The notes under the pieces were generated by a model. The model had not been told where the DNA came from. It saw only the letters and a program-made list of their open reading frames with translations, and searched no databases. A program made the position numbers and the translations under genes. Source: Hydrogenothermus marinus (GTDB lineage Bacteria > Aquificota > Aquificia > Aquificales > Hydrogenothermaceae). From it: a DNA stretch of 64,000 nt. Shown piece after piece: positions 52,644 through 62,232 of the stretch (positions are counted from its first letter, which is position 1; each line of letters starts with the position of its first letter). The stretch is taken from positions 62,001 to 126,000 of the forward strand of contig NZ_REFO01000010.1 in assembly GCF_003688665.1 (NCBI RefSeq). The letters are read 5' to 3'.

Positions 52644-53684
52644 TTGTTTTTAGATAGATTTAAAGATTTTAAAGCATACAAAACTGAAACAACTCCTACA
52701 AAAGTAAAGCTTTCATCAAATGAAAATCCTTATGAACTACCCGGTTGGTTAAAAGAAGAAATAGCAAATGAGATAAAAAAATTATCTTTTAATAGATATC
52801 CTGATCCAACATATAAACAATTAAAAGAGATAATAGCTAATCATTATAATATAAAGCCTGAGAATATAGTTTTAGGAAATGGTTCTGATGAGCTAATAGA
52901 AATTCTTATAAAATCAGTTGGTGATATAAAAAATCCTGTAATGTATCCAGTGCCTACATTTCCTATGTATAGAGTTTATTCAGATGTTTTAAATAGACCA
53001 AAAGCTGAATTTGAGCTTGATGCAAATTTTCAATTAAGAAAAGAAAGTGTAGATAAAGCTTTAGAACAAAAACCTGATGTTGCATTTTTTGCATCTCCAA
53101 ATAATCCTACAGGAAATAGCTTTGATAAAGAATTAATAAAATATGTTGCTAAAAATAATGTTTTTACAGTAGTAGATGAAGCATATATTGATTTTTCTGA
53201 TAAAGAAGATTTTCTAAAAGAAGCATTAAGTAAAGAAAATATTATAGTAATAAGAACTTTTTCTAAAATTGGACTTGCAGGAATTAGACTTGGAGTATTA
53301 ATTGCAAATGAAGAGATAGCATCTATATTAGACAAAGTTAGATCTCCTTTTAATATTACATTACCTACAGAAGCAGTTGCAAAGGTTGTTTTAACAAAAG
53401 GAAAAGAAGTTATAAAAGAGCAAATTGAAAAAATAAAATCTGAAAGAGAAAGAGTTATTAAAGAAATATTAAAGCTAAACAATATAAAAGTTTATCCGTC
53501 TGATGCTAATTTCTTTTTAATAAAAGTAGCAGATGCTGACAAAATACATAAAAAGTTAATTGAAAAAGGTGTTCTTGTAAGAAATATGTCGTATCTTCCA
53601 AAATTAGAAGGTTGTCTTAGAGTTTCCATAGGAACTCCTGAAGAAAATAATTTCTTTTTAGAAGCCATAAAATCTATAATATGA
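52644..53684 (+). CDS. hisC: Histidinol-phosphate aminotransferase
   Basis: 346 residues from a TTG (52644) 8 bases after an agagg site. Class II HisC features: LSSNENPYELPGWL, LGNGSDELIEILIKS, FFASPNNPTGNSF, DEAYIDFS and the PLP Lys in RTFSKIGLAGIRLG. It transfers the amino group to imidazole acetol phosphate in His synthesis; relaxed members can also act on aromatic amino acids. The next gene starts within its last four bases. Confidence 0.93.
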   Translation: MFLDRFKDFKAYKTETTPTKVKLSSNENPYELPGWLKEEIANEIKKLSFNRYPDPTYKQLKEIIANHYNIKPENIVLGNGSDELIEILIKSVGDIKNPVMYPVPTFPMYRVYSDVLNRPKAEFELDANFQLRKESVDKALEQKPDVAFFASPNNPTGNSFDKELIKYVAKNNVFTVVDEAYIDFSDKEDFLKEALSKENIIVIRTFSKIGLAGIRLGVLIANEEIASILDKVRSPFNITLPTEAVAKVVLTKGKEVIKEQIEKIKSERERVIKEILKLNNIKVYPSDANFFLIKVADADKIHKKLIEKGVLVRNMSYLPKLEGCLRVSIGTPEENNFFLEAIKSII

Positions 53685-54322
53685 GGAAATTTATATTTTT
53701 TGTTTTAGTTTTTATTTCACCTTTTTGGATTCTAGGTATATCTTCAAGGTTAGTATTTAATAACTGGTTTATTGATTTTGAATATTCAAGAAAAGATTTT
53801 CCAAAAGATAGATTTGGTCTTGATAATGAATATAGAAGAAAGCTTGCAAAATTAGGTTTAAAAGCTGTTCTTTCTAAAGAAGGATTGGAAGAGTTTAAAA
53901 AAGCAAAACTTCCAGATGGAAGAAAAGCATTTAGACAGAAAGAAATAAATCATATGAAAGATGTAAACAAGTTTTTATCTATACTTTTTCCTTTAAGTTA
54001 TTTTCTTTTTATATTATGGCTATTAGGATTAATCTTTCTTAAAGATTTAAGAAAAAGCATGCTTTTATATTCAGGAATATTTTCTATTCTTTTTTTAATA
54101 TCTATTGGACTACTTTCTTTTACAGATTATAATAAGGCCTTTGAGATATTTCATAATTTCTTCTTTGGTAAAACAAGTTGGAGATTTTCAAATACAGATA
54201 CACTTCTTAGAATATATCCTATGAAATTTTGGTTTAATGGAACTGTTGCAATTGGTGTTATTTTCATTATAATATCTTCTTTAATTTTAGTTAGTGGTAA
54301 TTTTATTAAGAAAAATGATTAA
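53681..54322 (+). CDS. DUF1461 / Lit-like integral membrane protein (TIGR01906 family)
   Basis: 213 residues with four membrane segments. The family pattern is visible: KEINHMKDVNKFLSILF with a conserved His-Met-x-Asp-Val, then FEIFHNFFFGKTSWRFSNTD followed by TLLRIYPMKFWF. The same family includes Lit, the lipoprotein intramolecular transacylase of low-GC Gram-positives, which moves an acyl chain from the lipid to the N-terminus of the lipoprotein Cys. Whether this copy acts on lipoproteins is inference. It overlaps hisC by four bases and the RlmN-like gene by eight. Confidence 0.75.
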   Translation: MRKFIFFVLVFISPFWILGISSRLVFNNWFIDFEYSRKDFPKDRFGLDNEYRRKLAKLGLKAVLSKEGLEEFKKAKLPDGRKAFRQKEINHMKDVNKFLSILFPLSYFLFILWLLGLIFLKDLRKSMLLYSGIFSILFLISIGLLSFTDYNKAFEIFHNFFFGKTSWRFSNTDTLLRIYPMKFWFNGTVAIGVIFIIISSLILVSGNFIKKND

Positions 54323-55121
54323 AATTAAAGAAATTATAAATGATGATATTAACAAGCTTTTTGAACTTGAAACAGATGATAACTTCACAATAGAATCTGT
54401 TTTTTATAGAGGAAATACTCTCTGTGTATCATCACAGGTAGGATGTCCTATTAAATGCTTGTTTTGTGCATCTGGAATGAAGGGATTAATAAGAAATTTA
54501 ACTTTTGAAGAGATTATTCAGCAATATGAAAATGCAGAAAAAGAAAATATTACAAATATAACTTTTGCAGGGATTGGAGAACCTCTTTTAAACTGGGAAA
54601 ATGTCCAAAAAGCCTTTTGGTATTTTAAAGAAAAAGGATTAAAAGTAAGTTTTTACACAACAGGATTTCCTTTAAAAAATTTTAAACAGCTTTTAAATTT
54701 ACCTCATAATGGTGTAAGTTTATCATTACATGCAGTCTCTGAAGAAAATAGAAAAAAGCTTATACCAAAGAGTGCAAGTATAGATAAATTAATTTCTATT
54801 TTAAAAGAGCATACTGAAAAACTTTCAAACAGAAAGAGAAAACTTTATTCCTTAGCTTATTTATTAATTAAAGATATTAATGATTCAAAAGAAGAACTTG
54901 ATAGATTAGCAGAGATAGCAAAAGAATTGAAATTTTCAATATCCTTATTAAAGTATAATGAGATAGAAGGAATACCATATAAAACAACAACTGATGAAGA
55001 TTATGAAAAAACTTTTTTATATTTAAAAAATAAAGGACTAAAAATTACCCTTTCAAATAAATATAGAACAAGAAAGATAGGTGGCTGTGGAACATTAATG
55101 ATTAACAGGTTAAAATCATAG
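54315..55121 (+). CDS. Short RlmN/Cfr-like radical SAM RNA methyltransferase
   Basis: 268 residues from the ATG at 54315. The radical SAM cluster motif is CPIKCLFC (Cys44, Cys48, Cys51). Both extra catalytic Cys of RlmN are conserved in position: Cys37 in LCVSSQVGC and Cys258 in IGGCGTL. What is missing is the N-terminal accessory domain of about 90 residues seen in E. coli RlmN (384 residues): only about 28 residues precede the core. It may methylate A2503 of 23S rRNA or another RNA adenosine. It overlaps the Lit-like gene by eight bases, leaving no room for a longer start. Confidence 0.82.
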   Translation: MIKIKEIINDDINKLFELETDDNFTIESVFYRGNTLCVSSQVGCPIKCLFCASGMKGLIRNLTFEEIIQQYENAEKENITNITFAGIGEPLLNWENVQKAFWYFKEKGLKVSFYTTGFPLKNFKQLLNLPHNGVSLSLHAVSEENRKKLIPKSASIDKLISILKEHTEKLSNRKRKLYSLAYLLIKDINDSKEELDRLAEIAKELKFSISLLKYNEIEGIPYKTTTDEDYEKTFLYLKNKGLKITLSNKYRTRKIGGCGTLMINRLKS

Positions 55122-55208
55122 TTTTTATTTAAATTTTCTATATCTTTATTTCGATAATAACTTAAATAGGTTCTTTTATTTTTTTATAGATATTCAAGGA
55201 GAGAGTAC

Positions 55209-57176
55209 ATGAAAGAATATGATATACAGGAAAAGCTTTTAAAGGCTTCAAAATATGCAATAGCCTTAATAAATGAAAAAGGTTATTATGTAGATCAAAA
55301 TAAAATACATGAGAATCTTATAAAATATTCAATTGAAGAATTAAAAAATAAAACTCCTGAGGTATATTTAGGTAAGCAGTTTTATAAAATTATTGAGACT
55401 ATAAAAAAAGATGGATTTTTTGCAGGAGAAGTAGAATGTACTACAAAAGAGAAAAAGAGACTTAAATGTTTTCTTATAGCATTTCCTATAAAAATAAATA
55501 ATAAAACCTTTTATATTGGAATAAAAGATGAAATTTCAAATTTAAAGGAAGAACTTTTAGATATTATATTAAATAAGTCAAATATAGGTATTGCAATATA
55601 TAGAGATAAAATTTTATATGTAAATTCTTATGTTGAAAAAATTACAGGATATACAGCTAATGAATTAAAAAATATGAAAGTTTTAGATTTAATAGATGAC
55701 AAGTTCAAGGAAGAAATTAAAGAAAGAATTAAGAAAAGGTTAAAAGGAGAAAAGCTTACTTTTAGTGGTATTATAAAATTAAAAACTAAAGATGGAAAAG
55801 GAAAATGGATATATATAACTACAAATACTATACTATATGAAGGAAAATACGCAGGAATATCTACAGTTATTGATGTCACACAACAAAAACAATTAGAAGA
55901 AAAACTTTATCATATTCAAAATTATGATTCTATAACAGATTTACCTAATAAAAATCTTTTTTATGAAGAACTGAAAACATATATAAATGAAGCCAAAAGA
56001 GGAGAAAAAAAATTAGCAATTTTACTTTTAGATATATATAATTTTACAGAGATAAATGAAAGTTATGGTAGATATATTGGAGATAAATTATTAAAACAAA
56101 TAGCAAAAAGGATTCAAGAAAGTTTATTTGATAGAGATTTAGTTGCAAGATATGGCTCTGATGAATTTATAATGGCTATTAAAGATATTAAAAATATTGA
56201 AAACTTATCTATTATTTTAAATAAATTGAAAAATTCATTATTAAAACCTTTTAATATTGAAGGATTAGAAATATATCCTAATTATAATATAGGTATAACT
56301 ATATTCCCAACAGATGGTAAAACTCCTGATGACTTAATAAGACATGCAGAAATTGCTTTAAAACATGCAAAACAGAAAGGATTAAATGCTACATCTTTTT
56401 TCAATAAAAAGATAAATGAAAGTTTTAATAAAAAAGTAGAAATAATAACTCAATTAAAAAAAGCTATCCAGTTTAAAGAATTTGATGTTTATTTCCAGCC
56501 AAAAGTAGATCTTAAAACAGGTAAAATTATTGGAGCTGAAGCCCTTGCAAGATGGAAAATACCACCAACTGAGTTTATACCAATATTAGTTGAAGTAAAT
56601 TTAATGTTTGATGCTGGCTGTGCTATAACAGAGAAAGCCCTTTCCTATACTTCACAACTTTTAAAAATAAATCCTGATTTAAAAATTGCTATAAATATGT
56701 CTTTTGAACAGTTAAAATACGATACTTATCCACAAAAATTATGGGATTTAGCTGCAAAATACAATGTCCCTGCTAAAAATATTATAATTGAAATTACAGA
56801 AACAGAAACTATGAAGAATCCTGATGAGAATCTAAGAAGATTAAATGCAATGAAAGAGATGGACTTTGATATATCCATAGATGATTTTGGAACAGGATAT
56901 TCATCTTTAAAATATCTGAAATTAATTCCATGTAGTGAAATTAAAATAGATATGTCTTTTATAAGAGATATGCTTATAGATAAAAATGATGAAGAGCTTG
57001 TGAAAATTATAATAAATATAAGTAAAATTATGGGAGTAAAAACAGTAGCTGAAGGTATAGAAACAAAGGAACAGTTAGAAAAATTAAAGGAATTAGGTTG
57101 TAATTATGGGCAAGGATATTATTTTGCAAAACCTATGCCTTTTGAAGATTTTAAATCCTTTCTAAAACAAAGATAG
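55209..57176 (+). CDS. PAS-GGDEF-EAL cyclic-di-GMP signalling protein
   Basis: 655 residues, no membrane segment, so cytosolic. Two PAS-like regions (about 1-110 and 115-230, second with YVNSYVEKITGYTANEL) come before a GGDEF domain (about 235-400) whose signature reads YGSDEF instead of GGDEF, so cyclase activity is doubtful. The EAL domain (about 410-655) keeps EALARW, the IDDFGTGYSSL loop, KIDMSFI and AEGIETKEQ, so it is a likely phosphodiesterase. The bound ligand of the PAS domains is unknown. An aaggagag ribosome site precedes the ATG. The 3' end overlaps the convergent RlmD-like gene by 26 bases. Confidence 0.92.
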   Translation: MKEYDIQEKLLKASKYAIALINEKGYYVDQNKIHENLIKYSIEELKNKTPEVYLGKQFYKIIETIKKDGFFAGEVECTTKEKKRLKCFLIAFPIKINNKTFYIGIKDEISNLKEELLDIILNKSNIGIAIYRDKILYVNSYVEKITGYTANELKNMKVLDLIDDKFKEEIKERIKKRLKGEKLTFSGIIKLKTKDGKGKWIYITTNTILYEGKYAGISTVIDVTQQKQLEEKLYHIQNYDSITDLPNKNLFYEELKTYINEAKRGEKKLAILLLDIYNFTEINESYGRYIGDKLLKQIAKRIQESLFDRDLVARYGSDEFIMAIKDIKNIENLSIILNKLKNSLLKPFNIEGLEIYPNYNIGITIFPTDGKTPDDLIRHAEIALKHAKQKGLNATSFFNKKINESFNKKVEIITQLKKAIQFKEFDVYFQPKVDLKTGKIIGAEALARWKIPPTEFIPILVEVNLMFDAGCAITEKALSYTSQLLKINPDLKIAINMSFEQLKYDTYPQKLWDLAAKYNVPAKNIIIEITETETMKNPDENLRRLNAMKEMDFDISIDDFGTGYSSLKYLKLIPCSEIKIDMSFIRDMLIDKNDEELVKIIINISKIMGVKTVAEGIETKEQLEKLKELGCNYGQGYYFAKPMPFEDFKSFLKQR

Positions 57177-58386
57177 ATTCTATATGATGAGTTTGTGGAA
57201 ACATATCTATCATTTTAACTTTTTTAAGTTTAAATTTATCAGCTAAAAGATTTATATCTCTTGAAGCGGTTGCAGGATTACAAGAAACATAAACTATTTT
57301 TTCTAATTTTTTTAAATTTAAAACTTTATTTATTAAATCTTTATACAATCCAGTTCTTGGAGGATCAAAAATAAGTATTTCTGGTTGATAACCTGAAATT
57401 ATATCTAAAGCCTTACTTGCTGATGTTTCAAAAATTTTTGTGTTTTGAATGTTATTTATCTTTAAATTGTAATTTGCATCTTTAACAGCAGATTTATTTA
57501 TTTCAACTCCAAAACTTTTTTTTGATTTTTTAGCTACAGGTATTGTAAAAAGGCCAACTCCACAAAATATATCTCCAACAATTTTATTTTCTTCTATTTC
57601 TTTTAAAACTTCATTTAAAATATTTTCTATCTGAAATCTATTTACTTGAAAAAAGCTATCTAAGCTAATTCTAAAGTTATATTTACCAACTTTTTCAAAG
57701 GTGAAACTTTTGCCAAATGTTTTTATTCTTTTATTTTTTAGATAAATTCCTGCTCCATTTATAGATATAGGTAAATTTTCTTTTATAGTTTGAAAATCTA
57801 ATTCTTCAAATTCATTTAGATATATATTTAAAAGAGCCTTTTCTGTATTTGGATAAAATATATGTATCTCTTTTATATTTTTATGATTTTTTGAAAGCTT
57901 CTTTAAACTTTCTATGGCTTCATTTATTTTTAGATGAGATATTTTACAAGAATCAATGTTTATAACATCATTACTTTCTGGAGCAAAAAATCCAAACTCT
58001 CCATTATTAATTTTAAATTGAACCCTATTTCTATAATAAAAAGGATTTTCTGAAGGAATAATTTTATCTACTTTCTTTTCAATTTTCCCTAATCTAAATA
58101 ATGCTTCTTCTAAAATTTCTTTTTTTAAATCAAGTTGTTTTTCATAAGATATATGTTGAAAATCACAGCCACCACATTTAGTATAATATTCACATTCTGG
58201 ATTTACCCTATATTCACTTTTTTCTAAAATTTCTAAAGGATAACCTTCACAAAAACTTTTTTTATCTTTTTTAATATTTATTTTTACTTTTTCATTTGGT
58301 AGAACATAAGGAATAAAACAAGTTTTAGAGTTAAGTTTTCCTAAACCTTTTCCGCCATAAACTATTTTTTCTATATTGACTATCAT
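57151..58386 (-). CDS. TrmA/RlmD-family RNA (uracil-5-)-methyltransferase
   Basis: 411 residues: a short TRAM-like N-terminal domain (IEKIVYGGKGLGKL), iron-sulfur Cys residues in ECEYYTKCGGCDFQH, SAM-binding VGDIFCGVGLFTIPVA, DPPRTGLYKDLI and the catalytic Cys in VYVSCNPATASRDI. It makes 5-methyluridine in rRNA or tRNA; the target among RlmC, RlmD and TrmA types cannot be decided. Divergent from the small gene at 58442. Confidence 0.88.
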   Translation of the reverse strand: MIVNIEKIVYGGKGLGKLNSKTCFIPYVLPNEKVKINIKKDKKSFCEGYPLEILEKSEYRVNPECEYYTKCGGCDFQHISYEKQLDLKKEILEEALFRLGKIEKKVDKIIPSENPFYYRNRVQFKINNGEFGFFAPESNDVINIDSCKISHLKINEAIESLKKLSKNHKNIKEIHIFYPNTEKALLNIYLNEFEELDFQTIKENLPISINGAGIYLKNKRIKTFGKSFTFEKVGKYNFRISLDSFFQVNRFQIENILNEVLKEIEENKIVGDIFCGVGLFTIPVAKKSKKSFGVEINKSAVKDANYNLKINNIQNTKIFETSASKALDIISGYQPEILIFDPPRTGLYKDLINKVLNLKKLEKIVYVSCNPATASRDINLLADKFKLKKVKMIDMFPQTHHIESIFVLERI

Positions 58387-58441
58387 TTCTTAAATCCTTA
58401 TATTTTTTATAAACTATTATAAAGAATTATCTGGAGAAATA

Positions 58442-58741
58442 GTGGAGATAAATAAGCCAACAGATATGCTTCCGATAATGGAAAAGTATGACTTACAAGA
58501 GGGATTAGAATTATACAAGCATTCAAAAGGATATACTTTACTTGAAGTTATAGAACCAAACTTTGCTCACGATATTCTCTTTTTCTTGTTTCGAAAAATA
58601 GATAATAAAGGCAGGACTTATAAAGTATTAAGATATAAAAAAAGTACAAATGAAGTATCTGTTGTTTCTAATTTTACTGCTCTTCATCCTGATGAAATAG
58701 CTGTAAATCTACTTAACTCTTTTTCAAAACATTTAAGATAA
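58442..58741 (+). CDS. Hypothetical protein
   Basis: 99 residues starting at GTG (58442), 5 bases after a GGAG site. Mixed alpha/beta with no signal peptide, Cys or membrane segment: MEKYDLQEGLELYKHSKGY, then DILFFLFRKIDNKG. It shares a base with the DUF501 gene (TAATG), so the two are coupled and perhaps work together. I do not recognise a family. Confidence 0.6.
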   Translation: MEINKPTDMLPIMEKYDLQEGLELYKHSKGYTLLEVIEPNFAHDILFFLFRKIDNKGRTYKVLRYKKSTNEVSVVSNFTALHPDEIAVNLLNSFSKHLR

Positions 58742-59172
58742 TGATTTACGATTTAGGCTATATTATATATAGCAGAGTAAATAAGCAAAAACAGCCAAAC
58801 CCAACAAGATACTGGCTTTATGATAAAAAGTTAGATAGATTAATCTCAAAACTTGAAGAAAAGGGCGAAATAAAAAAAATATCTCAGATAATTACTGAAG
58901 ATGAAAAAATCTTTAATCAAATGTTAAATCTTCATAAAAAAGATATTGAAAATAGAAAAAGATTTGTAGCAGAGAATCCGGATTTACCTGAAGTATTTAA
59001 AAAAGCTTTACTTGATGAAACAGTTGGAATTGGTGGAATAAAAAATTATTGGGAAAAACCTTTTAAAGTTAAATGTCTTCATCTTTGGACTGCTTATCAT
59101 CTTGCCAATAAAGAGTTTGAAAACTTTATAGGTGAGTATGTTTTAGAAAAGATTAAAAATTTAAAAGATTAA
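58741..59172 (+). CDS. DUF501 family protein
   Basis: 143 residues. The DUF501 pattern is clear: TRYWLYDKKLDRLISKLEEK, then a conserved late block GIGGIKNYWEKPFKVKCLHL with the Cys-Leu-His triad of the family. Function unknown; cytosolic. The 3' end overlaps the convergent mqnA by 20 bases. Confidence 0.8.
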   Translation: MIYDLGYIIYSRVNKQKQPNPTRYWLYDKKLDRLISKLEEKGEIKKISQIITEDEKIFNQMLNLHKKDIENRKRFVAENPDLPEVFKKALLDETVGIGGIKNYWEKPFKVKCLHLWTAYHLANKEFENFIGEYVLEKIKNLKD

Positions 59173-59953
59173 ATTTAGGCTCTTTTTTTATTATTTTAAC
59201 ATCTTGAAGATATTTTGAAAAAAGTTTTAAAGACTGAATATGTTTTTCAGTCAAATTATAATCTAGATTTTTTATATATTCTGTAGCAAATTCTCTGCTA
59301 AATTTTTCTGTTTTTACAAAATTTTTTACAAAATTTGGTAGATTTTTTAAAATTTTTTCTTTAGATTCCATCAATATATTATAAAACTGTCTTAACTGTC
59401 TTTCTTTTTTATAAAAGATTTCTTTATTTAAAATCCATAAAGCAAAAACAAAAGGTAAACCTGTATTTTTATACCATATTTCTGACAAATCATATACATA
59501 TTTAAATCTATCTGAAAAAAAGATAGCATTATCACCTATTAATAAAACAGATTTCTTTTCAATATCCTGATAGTTTTCAAGTTCTTTATAAGATATTTCT
59601 TTTTTAAGAAAAATATCAAATATTATCTTTGTTAAATATCTTGATGTTTTAGATGCTTTTGATAAATAAACCTCTTTTATATCTGAAAGCTGTTTATTTG
59701 AAAAAATAGCAACTGAATGGACTTTGTTTGTAGCAGATATAGAAAGATTAGGAAGAATTAGATAATCTTGAAAATTTTCTATGTATTCAGCGGAAGAAGC
59801 AATTGCAATATCTATTTCTTTATTTCTAAGAAGTTTATTAAGCTTAACTGGAACTCCTTTATATAATTTATACTCAAATTCTGGCTTTATTCCTGCAATT
59901 TCAAAATTGAAAGGTAAAGTATTTAAAAAATCTATCCATCCTATTTTAAGCAT
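59153..59953 (-). CDS. mqnA: Chorismate dehydratase MqnA (futalosine pathway of menaquinone synthesis)
   Basis: 266 residues from the ATG at 59953 (MLKIGWIDFLNTLPFNF); the ATG at 59974 adds seven residues. The periplasmic-binding-like fold of MqnA shows in IGWIDFLNTLPF, DIAIASSAEYIEN and LLIGDNAIFFSD with LPFVFALWILNK. It removes water from chorismate in the futalosine route, used for menaquinone-type quinones in many Aquificota and Epsilonproteobacteria. It overlaps the TauE gene by eight bases. Other mqn genes are not in the window. Confidence 0.88.
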   Translation of the reverse strand: MLKIGWIDFLNTLPFNFEIAGIKPEFEYKLYKGVPVKLNKLLRNKEIDIAIASSAEYIENFQDYLILPNLSISATNKVHSVAIFSNKQLSDIKEVYLSKASKTSRYLTKIIFDIFLKKEISYKELENYQDIEKKSVLLIGDNAIFFSDRFKYVYDLSEIWYKNTGLPFVFALWILNKEIFYKKERQLRQFYNILMESKEKILKNLPNFVKNFVKTEKFSREFATEYIKNLDYNLTEKHIQSLKLFSKYLQDVKIIKKEPKFNLLNF

Positions 59954-61001
59954 TTCTCTGTTTCCTTTTTTCAAAATAAATCTCTATTAATACTTTTAGT
60001 CTATGAGTTAAGCTACTTATTATAAAACCAAAAATTAAGCTAAAAATTATCACTGATATAGCATATATATGAGGATGATGATATGCAAACTGTGCAATTT
60101 CACTATTTGTTAATAGATGATGTAAATCTGCTTTAGGTTTTGACTTTTCAAAAAATAACTGATAAAAACTCATAATAGAGACAGATAAAACTAAAATAGC
60201 CATTACAAGTTTTATTTTTTCTTTATCTATTTTTTCTCCAATTGCTGCACCAAAAACTGCTCCAAAAGAAGAACCTGCCATTAATAAAGCAGCTAAAACT
60301 ATATCAACTCCAAAATTAACTACTGCATGAAAGTATGTTAAAAATGCGGTAATAAATATCATCTGAAATAAACTCATTCCTACTGCTTTATTTACAGGAA
60401 ATCCTGCAAGATAAATTAAAGCAGGAATTACAACAAATCCACCACCAACTCCCATTACAGCTGCTAAAAATCCTGAAAATGCTCCAATCCCTGCAGGTAC
60501 TAAAACTGAGATTTCTGTAAATTGGAATTTCATTTTAAAAGGAAGATTATTTAGAAAATTCTTTAAACCTGATTTTTTCTTTTCCTCTTTTTTTCCTTTG
60601 AAAAAATCAATCAACATAGTAATACCAGTAAATCCTAAATAAAAAGTATATAAAGATAAAACAAATGTTTTAAAATATCCTGCATCTTCTAAAGCTCTTG
60701 CTAAATAAACACCAAAACCACCACCTACAAATCCAGCTAAAACCATAACCCATCCCATTTTTAAATCTATGTTTTTAAGTTTGAGATGAGCTAAAAATCC
60801 AGAAACAGTAGCACCAACCATCTGAGATACAGAAGTTCCTACAGTTACAATAGGTGGTACTCCAATTTTAATTAAAGCAGGGTTTAAAATAATTCCTCCA
60901 CCTATTCCCATTAATCCAGATAAAAATCCAACAACAATCCCAAGTAAAATAATGTAAAATATATTTATATGAATACCTGCTATAGGCAAAAATATTTCCA
61001 A
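59946..61001 (-). CDS. TauE/SafE family membrane transporter (sulfite/sulfonate export type)
   Basis: 351 residues with 8-9 membrane segments and two internal repeats of the family motif: GFLSGLMGIGGGIILNPAL near residue 22 and GAFSGFLAAVMGVGGGFVVI near 173. The family moves small sulfur compounds or organic acids across the inner membrane. In a sulfur-oxidising relative a role in exporting sulfite is attractive but not shown. It is transcribed before mqnA. Confidence 0.85.
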   Translation of the reverse strand: MEIFLPIAGIHINIFYIILLGIVVGFLSGLMGIGGGIILNPALIKIGVPPIVTVGTSVSQMVGATVSGFLAHLKLKNIDLKMGWVMVLAGFVGGGFGVYLARALEDAGYFKTFVLSLYTFYLGFTGITMLIDFFKGKKEEKKKSGLKNFLNNLPFKMKFQFTEISVLVPAGIGAFSGFLAAVMGVGGGFVVIPALIYLAGFPVNKAVGMSLFQMIFITAFLTYFHAVVNFGVDIVLAALLMAGSSFGAVFGAAIGEKIDKEKIKLVMAILVLSVSIMSFYQLFFEKSKPKADLHHLLTNSEIAQFAYHHPHIYAISVIIFSLIFGFIISSLTHRLKVLIEIYFEKRKQRNA

Positions 61002-61077
61002 ATTTGCCTCCTGTTTTTCTAAAAATTTATTAAAATATTAGAATATTTTATCAAAATATATAAGGAGGTATATCATA

Positions 61078-62232
61078 CTGGATTTAAAGAATATTCATGT
61101 TAAAAATCCAACTGATTATACAATAGGATTTATTGGTGGCGGACAACTCGCAAAAATGGCAGCGCAAGAAGGAAGAAAGTTAGGGTTTAATATTGTGGTT
61201 GTTGATCCTACAAAACACTGTCCAGCTTCGATGGTTGCAGATCATATACTAGGGAGTTTTAATAATCCTGAAAAACTGCATCAACTGGATAAAATAGCAG
61301 ATGTAATTACTTATGAAGTAGAATTTATAGATATAAATATATTAAAAAAAAGTATTGACATTTCTAAAGTATATCCATCTATAAATATATTAGAAATAAT
61401 TCAGGATAAATATAAGCAGAAAAAGTTTTTATCAAAAGCAGGAATACCTGTGCCATTTTTCAAAGAAGTAAAATCTATAAATGATATTAAACCTTTTATA
61501 CCAGTTGTGCAAAAGGTAAAAGTTGGTGGATATGATGGTAGAGGAGTTATTATTATAAAAACAGAAAAAGATTTAACAAAAGCGTTAAATAAACCTTCTT
61601 ACATTGAAGAATTTGTAGAAATAGAAAAAGAGTTGGCTGTAATTGTTGTAAGAGATATACATGGAAATATAAAAACATATCCAGTTGTAGATATGGTTTT
61701 TAATAAAGAAGGGAATTTACTTGATTATCTAATAGCTCCAGCAACTTTGGATTCAAAAATAGAAAATCAAGTAAAGGATATAGCATCTTCGGCAGTAGAA
61801 GTTTTAGATGGGATTGGTGTTTTTGGAGTTGAATTATTTTTAGATAAAAAAGGTAGAATATTATTAAATGAAATTGCTCCAAGGCTTCATAATTCTGGAC
61901 ATTATACTATTGAAGCTTGTAAAACAAGTCAGTTTGAACAACAGATAAGAATACTTTCTAATTTGCCTCTTGGATCAACTGATCAAATGATACCAGCAAT
62001 AACGATAAATTTATTAGGAGAAAATGGATTTTCCGGAAATCCAATTTATGAAGGACTAGAAAAAGTTATCAAAATAGATGGTGTATATATACATATATAT
62101 GGTAAAAGACAAATATTCCCTTTAAGAAAAATGGGTCATGTTACTGTAATAGATAAAGACATAAATAAAGCTTTAGAGAAAGCAAAATATGTAAAAGAAA
62201 ATCTAAAAGTAAAAGGAGATAGAAAATTATGA
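61078..62232 (+). CDS. purK: N5-carboxyaminoimidazole ribonucleotide synthase, with rare start codon
   Basis: 384 residues from a CTG at 61078, or 385 from ATA at 61075. The first in-frame ATG (61156) falls inside the nucleotide loop [13 protein letters not shown] and would remove it. AGGAGG (61063-61068) lies 9 bases before the CTG and 6 before the ATA; no ATG, GTG or TTG is in frame there. The ATP-grasp core ([49 protein letters not shown]) is complete. It makes N5-CAIR in purine synthesis. It overlaps purE by four bases (ATGA). Confidence 0.88.
   Translation: MDLKNIHVKNPTDYTIGFIGGGQLAKMAAQEGRKLGFNIVVVDPTKHCPASMVADHILGSFNNPEKLHQLDKIADVITYEVEFIDINILKKSIDISKVYPSINILEIIQDKYKQKKFLSKAGIPVPFFKEVKSINDIKPFIPVVQKVKVGGYDGRGVIIIKTEKDLTKALNKPSYIEEFVEIEKELAVIVVRDIHGNIKTYPVVDMVFNKEGNLLDYLIAPATLDSKIENQVKDIASSAVEVLDGIGVFGVELFLDKKGRILLNEIAPRLHNSGHYTIEACKTSQFEQQIRILSNLPLGSTDQMIPAITINLLGENGFSGNPIYEGLEKVIKIDGVYIHIYGKRQIFPLRKMGHVTVIDKDINKALEKAKYVKENLKVKGDRKL

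Noticed and set aside
53030-53482. 150-codon minus-strand frame inside hisC
   Set aside because: Shadow of hisC with antisense-like composition and no ribosome site.
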